Shown here in pieces: positions 44,093-51,800 of a DNA stretch of 64,000 nucleotides (the first letter of the stretch is position 1; each line of letters begins with the position of its first letter). Location: positions 1-64,000 of the forward strand of contig JADJOY010000029.1 in assembly GCA_016713535.1 (NCBI GenBank). The letters run 5' to 3'. The translations under genes were made by a program, and so were the position numbers. A model generated the notes under the pieces. The model had not been told where the DNA came from. It did not search any database and saw only the letters and a program-made list of their open reading frames with translations. This DNA comes from Deltaproteobacteria bacterium. GTDB lineage: Bacteria; JADJOY01.

Positions 44093-44974
44093 ATGAGCTC
44101 GTTCAGCGCCACGGCGCGCAAGCCCTTCCGGCTGTTCACGTGGATCTTCGCCGCGGTGGTGCTGGCGGTGCTCGCCGTCATCGTCTTCTACCACCGCGAG
44201 CTTCATCCCCCGACCCACCTTCCGGCGGCGGGGTCGCGCGAGCGCGGCTGGCTCGAGGCCCACGTCTCCGTCCTGGCGGTGACGCCGGAGCACGAGGAGC
44301 TGAGGCTCCGCATGTCGTTCACGCCGCGCGGGGCGCTCGACCGTGGCGCCGGTGTGCTGAGCCGGGTCGTGCGGCTGCACGCCGACGCCGTCGGCTGGGA
44401 CGAGGTCGACCTCGCCGAAGGGCGGCGCATCTTCCCGCACGACATCACGCTCGACCTGACCGACGGCGAGCCGGTCGACTACCCGTTCGATCGCTACGTC
44501 GCCGAGCTCGATCTGCTGGCGGAGATCGACGACGAGGACGGGAAGAGGCCGATCCCCGTCGACCTGACCTTCGACGACAGCCACCACGGCTTCCGCTTCC
44601 GCACCCACCCGCTGCCCGCCGACGACCACGGCTACGGCGGCTTCAAGGTCGAGCTGGAGCGCTCCGGCCTGGTGCTCGGGCTGGCGATCTTCCTGATGAT
44701 GCTCGCGTGGGGCGTGAGCTACGTCTCGCTCAGGCTCCTGAGCCTCGTGCTCGAAGGCTCGATCGACGTCAACCTCGACATGTTCGTGGCGTTCACCGGC
44801 CTGCTGGTGGGCATGTACTTCTTCCGCTCGGTGCTCCCCGAGTTGCCGCCGATCTCCGGTACGCTCGCCGACTTCCTCGCCTTCCTGTGGGCCGAGATCA
44901 CCGCGGCGCTGGGCACCGTCGCGGTGGGCGTGGTGTGGACGCGTCGCGAGAGCCGGAACGAGAGCCAGAAGTAG
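44093..44974 (+). CDS. DUF4436 membrane protein, second copy
   Basis: A 293-residue paralogue of the preceding gene, 9 bases downstream. It shares the anchor, the periplasmic DSHHGFRF domain and an identical YFFRSVLPELPPISGTLADF helix region, but ends shortly after the last helix (RRESRNESQK). Clear tandem duplication with moderate divergence, so both copies are probably kept by selection. The conserved FFRSVLPELPP stretch is the best-preserved part and may form the functional core. Function unknown; a role with the P450/methyltransferase pair is inferred from the operon. Confidence 0.78.
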   Translation: MSSFSATARKPFRLFTWIFAAVVLAVLAVIVFYHRELHPPTHLPAAGSRERGWLEAHVSVLAVTPEHEELRLRMSFTPRGALDRGAGVLSRVVRLHADAVGWDEVDLAEGRRIFPHDITLDLTDGEPVDYPFDRYVAELDLLAEIDDEDGKRPIPVDLTFDDSHHGFRFRTHPLPADDHGYGGFKVELERSGLVLGLAIFLMMLAWGVSYVSLRLLSLVLEGSIDVNLDMFVAFTGLLVGMYFFRSVLPELPPISGTLADFLAFLWAEITAALGTVAVGVVWTRRESRNESQK

Positions 44975-45041
44975 CCGGCGGACGGTGCGCGGGTCGCACG
45001 CGCGTGGCGCACGCCGCGCGCGACGGGGAAGTGAGCGCCGG

Positions 45042-46507
45042 TCACTCGAACGGCGAGCGCTGCGGATCGGAGGCGCCGCCTCCCGGCTCTTCGCCGGGGC
45101 CGTCGCGGTGACGCGCCTCCTCGGAGATGAGCGGTAGGACGCGGTTCACGATCGACCGACCGGTGGCTCGTACGCCGCGCATCACGCGGACCCATCCCGT
45201 CCGCGCGAGCTCGCGAAGCCGGGTGAGGAGGCCGTGCGGCTCGTTCGCGCCGACCACCCGCACCGCTGCGATGTCGTGGGTGGTGCGCACGAAGATCCGG
45301 CCGTCGGCGAAGGTCGGGTAGGTCCGACTGCCGCGATCGAAGACCTCGAGCCGTGCCGTCTCGCGGTAGCCCACGGGCGAGGCTTCCGCGATCACCACCG
45401 TGCCGCCCGCGCCGAGGATCACCAGGTGTCCGTCGACCAGGATGAGCCCGTCACCGCCCGGAGCGCGTGACTTCCAGCGCCGCGCTCCGTCGGTCGCGGA
45501 GAGGCAGGTCAGGAACGCGCCGCTGAATCCGTAGAGGTTCCCCTCGTGGAGCACCGGAGCGGCGAAGGTGCCCTTCAGGTCCGTGGTCTGCCATTCCTCG
45601 CGTGCGGCGAGCCCACCCTCGGCGCGTTCGATGCGCAGCGCCGTCGAGCGCCACCAGCCTGGCGCCAGCACCCGGTCCGCGCCGATCAGGACGGGGGTGG
45701 GGGAGATGTTGCGCCCCTCGTTGCCAGGTGCCGACCAGAGGCGCGTGCCCGTGGCCGGATCGAAGCCGGTGACGGTGTGGTCGGTGATGCCCACGACCTG
45801 AGCCACGTCACCGAGCTCGGCGGGGATCGGCGACGCGAACTCGGCCGTATCGTCGCCCGCGGCCCAGGCGATCGTGCCGGTCGCTTTGTCGACCGCGACG
45901 ACGCTCTTCCCGCCACTCCCGCCCGCGACCACGATCACCCGCTCGCCCACGACCAGCGGCGAGGTCGCGAAGCCGTGCAGCGGCGCGGCGACGGCGAGCC
46001 GCTCCACGAGCGGCAGCCGCCACAGCTCGCGACCGTCCGCGAGCCGCGCCGCGACCAGCACGCCTCGCGGCGAGAGCGCGTAGACGGCGTCGTCCTCGAT
46101 GGCGGGGGTGCTCGCCGGCCCTCCCTCGGCGCCGTTGAGCGCCGGGTAGGCCTCGCCGATCGGGAGCGTCCAGAGTGTCGCGCCCGTGGCGACGTCCAGA
46201 GCGGTGAGATGGTCCTGCGCGCCATCGGTGTGCATGGTCACGGCGCGTCCGCCGACGACCGAGATCCCGGAGTAGCCCGCGCCGAACGAGCGACTCCCAG
46301 GCGAGCTCGAGACGGATCGGTGCCGTGCCGAGCACGCTGCCGGCGGCGGCCCCCGTCGTAGGCGGGGCCGCGCCAGTGGGGCCACTCGCCCGCCGCCGCG
46401 CCGCGCGCGAGGAGCAGCAGCACGAGACCTGCGAGCGAAGCCCGATTCGTCGCGGGAGCGGTCGCCGCCGCGGGCGACGCCGTGCCGCGGCCGCTCGGGC
46501 TCGTCAT
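45042..46507 (-). CDS. Exported PQQ-like beta-propeller protein (frameshifted N-terminus)
   Basis: A BamB/quinoprotein-like propeller. The N-terminal exported start (LAGLVLLLLARGAAAGEWPH) runs into WPHWRGPAYDG, the usual opening of this class. It is then interrupted by shifts near 46350 and 46285. The remaining ~400 residues are open and carry repeated blades such as LTALDVATGATLWTLPIG, VVAVDKATGTIAWAAG and TVTGFDPATGTRLWSAP. Binding of PQQ is not implied; many such propellers are scaffolds. It is convergent with the DUF4436 operon, 67 bases away. Confidence 0.78.
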
Positions 46508-46624
46508 GGAGGTCGACCGCGCGGCATCACCCGCGTAGCGTAGCGCGGCGGGTACGACCAGGTCGCGCGCCGGCCCGACGGATCCACGAATGTCCGCCCT
46601 CGAATCTCGATCGGACCCGCTTCC

Positions 46625-46648
46625 GGCGGGGGCACGGAGGCCCCCGCC
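46625..46648 (+). repeat. REP-like hairpin with ACGGAG loop (copy 3)
   Basis: A perfect 9-base-pair stem, GGCGGGGGC/GCCCCCGCC, encloses the loop ACGGAG (46634-46639) and is followed by CTACG. A second, weaker inverted repeat (CCGGGG ... CCCCCG) lies at about 46682-46704. Both occupy the 247-base gene-free stretch between the PQQ-propeller and GST-like genes (46508-46754). Same architecture as the copies at 18302 and 30607. Confidence 0.6.
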
Positions 46649-46754
46649 CTACGAGAGCTTCACGACGCCTGCCGTCGTAGCGCCGGGGTTTCCAGCCCCC
46701 GCCGCCAGCCGGAATCGAGGCGGGATCGTCGCGCGCGATCCTGGCCTTCGCGTT

Positions 46755-47935
46755 TCAACCGGGCTCGTCGGCAAATGCGCCGTCGAGGTCGTGCCCGGCG
46801 AGCAGCGAGAGCCGCGAGCGCTCGGCGCCGGAGAGCTCGCGCCACGCGGCGCGCAGCTCGCGCCACACCTGGACCTGGAATGTCTTCACCACCGACCGGA
46901 ACGAGTACCCGAGGAGCTCGCCGTCGTAGAGCGCCTGCCCGCGATCGAAGGCGCGCTCGTTGAAGAGGGTCTGGCCTGCGCGTGTCTGCGCGAGGTACGC
47001 GGCCTCGTTCTGGCGCATCAGGGGAACGAACCACCGCGCGATCACCGCGAGGAGCGCGGACGCGCCGGTGAGGTCGAGCGGACCCGTCGATCCCACGTGC
47101 GCACCGCGCCACACCGAGTCGAGCCAGGTGAACGTGCGGGGCGCGCGCTCGCGCAGCCGGGCGCGCGCGCTCGGGTCGGCGAAGTTGCCGCCGATCTGCC
47201 CGAAGGCGCTCGCATCGGCGATCGTGAAGCGCTCGCCGAGCAGGAAGGGGCGCGAGGAGAGCACCACCTCGAGGGCGTCGACGAGGGCGCCCCATGCCTC
47301 GTCGAGCAGCGCGTGGGTGGGAGGGAAGCCCGCGCGCGAGGGTGGGGTGAGATCGCACGCCAGGCCCGGGATCGAGAAGCGCCTGGGCGCGACGCTGAAG
47401 AGATAGGGGAGGCGGCGGACCTGGCGGCGGGCGAAACCGTGCGCCACCCGGCGGCGCGTGCCGGGTGGCAAGAAACACGCGAACTCTCTCGTGAGTCGCG
47501 GGCCGGCGTCGTTGTCGGCGCCGGACACGACCCAGCGGTTGTGGTGGAGGACGTAGAGGCCGAGCTCGTCGAAGGCTTCGTCGACGAGGATGGCCGCGAA
47601 GCGCAGCGCGCGCGGCTCGGGAAAGAGCGGCGGAGCGCCGGCGGCGGTCACGTCGAGCCACCGGCCCCACCGCCGACGAGTCGTAGAGGACCCGTCCCGC
47701 GCCGTCGATCACGTACGGCACCAGCGGGTACTCATCGAGGGGAGGTCGAGGGGAAGCGCAGCGCGCGCCGGCGCAGCTTGGCCCACTCGATCGTACGCCC
47801 GGCGCGGACGTTCTCGAGCCAGCCGCCGCGCGCCGGCAGGTCCCGGAACGGCACGCGCGCATGTTCCAGGCTGGCGCGGATCTTGAGCGCGAACGGCGAG
47901 AGCTCGCTGCCCCACAGGATCGTCGTGTCCGCCAT
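46755..47935 (-). CDS. Glutathione S-transferase-like protein (two frameshifts)
   Basis: The ATG at 47935 begins a thioredoxin-like GST N-terminal domain (ILWGSELSPFALKIRASLEH, with Ser-Pro-Phe-Ala in the glutathione site). Pieces in other frames continue it: DEYPLVPYVIDGAGRVLYDSS fits the cis-Pro and SNAIL-like region (VPYVID, YDSSA). From 47651 a 298-residue open frame forms the helical C-terminal domain (FTIADASAFGQIGGNF contains the conserved N-capping Asp). Shifts lie near 47735 and 47665. Total about 390 residues, longer than classical GSTs, with a helical extension. Possible role: glutathione conjugation or reduction of lipid peroxides, which is inference. Confidence 0.72.
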
Positions 47936-48087
47936 CGTGACACTCTCCCGCAACGGGTGGACCCTGACAACGGACGGGCGTGCCCCGCGGCCTCCGCGAC
48001 GGTCCCGCCTCACGTCGCGGGAAATGCCGTATTGAACTCCGGGGCCTCGGCCAACGATATCTCGCGGACCAGGAGGGATCTGACCGG

Positions 48088-48696
48088 ATGGATCATGCGC
48101 GGGAAGTGGAGCTCATCCAGAGCCTCGATCGGGAAGTCCAGCAGCTACTTGCACGGAGCGGTGAGCTGGTGAACGCGGGCGGTGAACGCCCGGTGCTCAC
48201 GTTGGTCGGCCGCCGTCTTCGGTCTCAGCTCCAAGACGTCGCCGCGCTGACCGGTGCGCTCGCCGCGCTGCTCGACGGCGAGCCCACGGCGAGGCCGTCG
48301 CCGACCGCCGTCGCGAAACGGCGGGCCGGGTCGGCCGTGCGCGCGATCGGGCCCTCGTCGTCGAGGACCGCCACCGACGGCCCGGATCAACCTGCGCCGG
48401 TGGTGATTCGCCTGAAGCCTCGGATGCCGCGAGGCGCGTGGCGCAGCCGGAGCGGCGGCCAGCTCACGGGGATCCGCGATGAGTCGACACCTCTCGAGCT
48501 CGCGGCACCGATACCCGAAAACCCGGGCGTGACGGCCGCGGCGGTCCAGGCTCGGGAGCCCGTCTACCTGTTGCGAAAGGGCGAGCCGACGCAGTCTGCG
48601 CCGCCGGCGGATCGCCCGAGCGAGCGGCGTGATGCGCTCGAGCGCCTGAACGACTTCTTCAAGAGGTCGTCCCGCACCACGGCAGGCGAGCCGTAG
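48088..48696 (+). CDS. PRGAWR-family hypothetical protein, copy A
   Basis: A 202-residue soluble protein from ATG 48088, preceded by AGGAGGGA. The N-terminal ~80 residues are helical (EVELIQSLDREVQQLLARSG), followed by a basic, disordered linker. The conserved part contains PVVIRLKPRMPRGAWR, REPVYLLRK and RRDALERLNDFF. The same three motifs in the same order occur in a second gene at 56248, so these define a small family within this island. I do not recognise it. Likely a mobile-element or phage-associated protein, judged from the neighbouring integrase fragments. Confidence 0.6.
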   Translation: MDHAREVELIQSLDREVQQLLARSGELVNAGGERPVLTLVGRRLRSQLQDVAALTGALAALLDGEPTARPSPTAVAKRRAGSAVRAIGPSSSRTATDGPDQPAPVVIRLKPRMPRGAWRSRSGGQLTGIRDESTPLELAAPIPENPGVTAAAVQAREPVYLLRKGEPTQSAPPADRPSERRDALERLNDFFKRSSRTTAGEP

Positions 48697-48845
48697 TCGT
48701 TGGCCCGCGCCTTCGGCCGTCGCCGACCGCAACGGTGCGCCCACTTCGCGAGCGCGCCGCCGATGGCGTAGGGCAGGGCGGCGCGCTCGAAGGCGTCCGC
48801 GATCCGCTGAGCGGCCTCCGCGGCGCCGCGCTCAGGGATGCGCAC
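48690..48845 (-). pseudogene. Truncated nucleotidyltransferase (MNT-type) fragment
   Basis: From GTG 48845 about 38 residues resemble the start of a minimal nucleotidyltransferase: AAQRIADAFERAALPYAIGGALAKWAH, whose YAIGGALA is the substrate-binding start of such domains (quoted in part). After that the sequence diverges into the antisense of copy A, without the GSxxRG/DxD motifs. The gene therefore appears cut off. It overlaps the end of its partner gene by 14 bases, the usual arrangement of two-gene nucleotidyltransferase modules. Confidence 0.5.
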
Positions 48846-49050
48846 CGGACCAACCCGCTAGCCTGCGCAGCCGCGCCAGCGCCCGCTCGGAGGACTCCGG
48901 TAGCGGATCGACCTGATCGAGGATGCGCTGTGGGTTGCGGTTGAGGCTGACCGCCCAGATCACGTCGCGCGAGCACGCGCGCGCCAGCGACCGGCGCTCG
49001 GCGGGCGAGAGGTGACGCCATTCGGCGATGTGGGCACGCGCGGACGCCAC
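48832..49050 (-). CDS. Small helical partner of a nucleotidyltransferase
   Basis: A 72-residue product from GTG 49050 with HIAEWRHLSPAERRSLARAC and a C-terminal leucine/arginine-rich helix. Proteins of this kind commonly precede minimal nucleotidyltransferase genes in toxin-antitoxin-like or mobile modules. Here the downstream nucleotidyltransferase is truncated. The longer in-frame extension upstream lacks coding character. Function unknown. Confidence 0.5.
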   Translation of the reverse strand: MASARAHIAEWRHLSPAERRSLARACSRDVIWAVSLNRNPQRILDQVDPLPESSERALARLRRLAGWSGAHP

Positions 49051-49271
49051 GTCGATTCCCCCGCAATCCAGGTCACGAACGATCCGAGGGGCGGAAACAC
49101 GAGCGGCGCTGTCGGCCGATCGTGCTGGGTATACTCGCCGCCCTCCGGGCGCCACACCGAGGCTCGGGAGCGGCCGGCCGAGTGACCGCTCGCGCTGGCG
49201 TGGCTTTCGAGGCTCCGTCGTTGACGCTCCCGCCCAGGTCCACCTTCCTTGGCCCCACGGAGCGATCCTCC

Positions 49272-50531
49272 ATGAAGACACGAACCCTGTGCGCGTTGGT
49301 GGCGATCGTCCTCCTCTCGGCCTGCGCGAAGCGCCCGCCGACGGCTGGCCTCCGGCTCGAGGATTCCCCTGATCGTTACGTGGATGCGCACTTCCACGTC
49401 TCGAACTACGCCTATCAGGGCGTCTCGCTGAAGACGCTGATCGATCGATACATGGGGGAGAAGATCGTCCGGTCCGTGGTCATGCCGCTGCCCCTGCAGC
49501 AGAAGTGGGATCCGTTCGAGCACTACGCGCAAGACCGGATGCCGCCCAACTACTACCTGGGGCCCAAGGCCGAGCTCTACTACTACGCGTTCGCGGACGC
49601 GATGATCGCCAAGGAATACGGCGCGCTGTCGGAGGCGGACAAGGCTCGCGTCGATCCCATGATCACGGGGTTCAACCCGATGGACCGGTACGCCCCTCAG
49701 CACATCGAGCGGGTCCTCCTCACCTTCCCCGGAGTCTTCACCGGGATCGGCGAGCTCACGGTCCACAAGGAGCTGGTCTCGAACAAGATCGCCGGGGACG
49801 CCATCGCAGCCATCAGCTCGGAGCCGGTGCCTCCGGACGTCGCCGAAGGCGGCAAGCTCACGCTCTACAGCGCAGCGCTCGTGAGCCTCTTCGATCTGGT
49901 GGCGGAGACGGGGCTGGTGGCGACCCTCCACAACGACATCTACGAGACCGACGTGAAGTACGACGGCACGGTGGTCCGGAAATCACCCGACGTGACGTAC
50001 GAGAGAGGCCTGGAGTACCTCTGCACGAGGAGCCCGGACGCGAAGGTGATCTGGGCGCACACGGGCCTGGGCCGTTTCGTGACGCCAGCGTCGAATCATC
50101 TCGCCATCGTGTCCCACATCCTGGACGCGTGTCCGAGCTGGTCGGTCGACATCTCCTGGGACCTGGTCCAGACGATGATCGTGAATCCCGCGGCGGGCAT
50201 GCCCTCGCTCTCCGAGTGGGCCGGTTTCATCACCCGATACCAGGACCGGGTGCTGTGGGGATCGGACACCGTGATCCACTCCAGGAACAAGGTCGGCGCC
50301 GAGGACCAGCTCGTGCGGGGAGGACCGATGTCCGTGGCGGACTACCAGGCGGTGGCCGACCTCTCCAGGCCGCTGTGGGATGCGCTCGGTCCGGACGTCT
50401 CACGCAAGGTCCGGGTGGAAAACTCCGTTCGCCTCTTCGATGGCGCGCGAGCCAAGGTGAGAGCCTGGGAAGCCCTTCACGTGGGCGACGACGTGTGGAA
50501 CCTCGCCCCGCCGAGCCCAGTGACGCCGTAA
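49272..50531 (+). CDS. Amidohydrolase-2-type lipoprotein
   Basis: An intact 419-residue lipoprotein (lipobox LLSACAK). The mature part is a TIM-barrel amidohydrolase: DRYVDAHFHVSNYAYQGVS with the DxHxH-type metal motif (D-A-H-F-H), GIGELTVHKE, LHNDIYE, AKVIWAHTGLG and RVLWGSDTVIH with the conserved Asp. Amidohydrolase-2 proteins are hydrolases or decarboxylases; an envelope location is unusual but not unique. An in-frame ATG at 49272 directly precedes the signal peptide. It lies near the left side of the accessory region, with divergent small genes upstream. Confidence 0.75.
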   Translation: MKTRTLCALVAIVLLSACAKRPPTAGLRLEDSPDRYVDAHFHVSNYAYQGVSLKTLIDRYMGEKIVRSVVMPLPLQQKWDPFEHYAQDRMPPNYYLGPKAELYYYAFADAMIAKEYGALSEADKARVDPMITGFNPMDRYAPQHIERVLLTFPGVFTGIGELTVHKELVSNKIAGDAIAAISSEPVPPDVAEGGKLTLYSAALVSLFDLVAETGLVATLHNDIYETDVKYDGTVVRKSPDVTYERGLEYLCTRSPDAKVIWAHTGLGRFVTPASNHLAIVSHILDACPSWSVDISWDLVQTMIVNPAAGMPSLSEWAGFITRYQDRVLWGSDTVIHSRNKVGAEDQLVRGGPMSVADYQAVADLSRPLWDALGPDVSRKVRVENSVRLFDGARAKVRAWEALHVGDDVWNLAPPSPVTP

Positions 50532-50598
50532 CGGCGCAGCGCGAGGCCGCTGAACCGCCCCGGGAGATCCGGGGCGGGGGAAGAGCGACCGGATCACG

Positions 50599-51261
50599 GT
50601 GAAGGCGTACGACCGGTCCGGGAATTTCTCGGCCGTCGCCAACACGCTGACGCTCGCCATGCCGGTCGGCACCGATCGCACGCCGCCCGCCGCCCCCGGC
50701 GATTTGCGGACCAGCGACGCGCCGCAGATCTCGACGGTCAACCTGGCGTGGGACTGGCCCGCCGACGACGTCGGAGTCACCGCGTTCGAGATCTACCGGG
50801 ACGGGGTGCTCGTGGCAGAGAATGCGTGGGACGTGCACTACCCCGGTGTGGACACGTTCATCACCCTGCGCCACGTGCTCGCTGGGATGACGCACACGTT
50901 CACGGTGAAGGCCCGTGACGCGTCGGGAAACGTGTCCGCCGCGAGCAACGTGCTCTCGGTCGCGCTCATGCCGGCGACCGATACCTTGCCGCCGAGCGCG
51001 CCCACCCATCTCACGGGCAGCACCTGGCCGAGCTGCGGGTTCATCGACTTGAACAGAGGCGCATCGATCGACGACGTCGACGGGGCCGGTTGGATCGACT
51101 ACGAGATCTACGAGGACGGCCTGCTGCGAGGCTACTACCGCGGCGAGGGGTTCGAAGCCTCGTTCCGTCGGCACACGTTCCACGTCCGCGGCGTCGACCG
51201 TTCGGGTAACACGTCGGCACCGAGCAACTCGATCGTGCTCGACAGTGGTCTCGACTGCTGA
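50599..51261 (+). pseudogene. 5'-truncated fibronectin type III repeat protein
   Basis: About 220 residues with no signal peptide. They begin inside a fibronectin type III domain (VKAYDRSGNFSAVANTL) and continue with a complete domain (AFEIYRDGVLV ... TFTVKARDASGNVSAASN) and a third (VRGVDRSGNTSAPSN). Proteins of this class are secreted and start with a leader. The abrupt entry mid-domain right after the amidohydrolase gene (68 bases) suggests that the 5' part was lost. The GTG at 50599 is only the first possible start. Confidence 0.6.
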
Positions 51262-51406
51262 CCGACACGCAAGCCGGCTCTGGGCGACGGAATGGAGCGC
51301 GATTCCCGACCGGCGAGCGCGGTCGGGAATCGCGCGCGGTAAATCGGGCGGATGGTCCCGAAAGCCGCTCTCGAAGTGAAGTCGCTGACCGACGTCCGCG
51401 ACGACG

Positions 51407-51601
51407 GTGGATCTCCACATCGGTGGGAACTCGCTGCCGCCGGGGTTCGCGGCGCCCGCGGTGACCAAAGGGTGCTCGGAGCGGGCGATCGCGAATCAGA
51501 CCGGCCTTCCCTGCCTGCTGGTGCTGCGCGGGTACATCCAGCGCGCGTCGGTGTTCGAGCAGGGTGCGGCGGTCGGGTTGGTATCGGTCTCCTTCCCGTG
51601 A
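51407..51601 (+). pseudogene. Tyrosine recombinase C-terminal fragment 1
   Basis: About 64 residues match the end of a XerC/D-type integrase: GNSLPPGFAAPAVTKGCSER, then AIANQTG and LVLRGYIQRASVFEQGAAVG. The box-II HSLR has become NSLP, so the catalytic His and Arg are lost, while the tyrosine segment (GYIQRAS) is still visible. No N-terminal or core-binding part is found upstream. It is the first of four related fragments between 51.4 and 55.7 kb. Confidence 0.6.
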
Positions 51602-51623
51602 CCGCGATCGGGCGCACGGTTAT

Positions 51624-51695
51624 CGTGGCGTGGCGATGCCCGTGCTCCGAGGGTACATGCGGCGGACGACGGTATTCGAGAAGAGCGTGGTGGTG
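51624..51695 (+). pseudogene. Tyrosine recombinase C-terminal fragment 2
   Basis: About 24 residues (AMPVLRGYMRRTTVFEKSVVV) repeat the tyrosine-containing end of fragment 1 only 23 bases after its stop. The frame runs without a stop into the following CSLREA-protein gene, whose own start at 51801 carries a signal peptide. A tandem remnant of a second integrase. Confidence 0.5.
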
Positions 51696-51800
51696 GGGAA
51701 CCCAGTCCGTGACGGATGGCCCGCGAGTGAGTCCCTTTGCGACCATCGATTCGCACCCGCACTCGTGAAGCCGCGGAGGCTGCGACCCTCAGAGGACACG

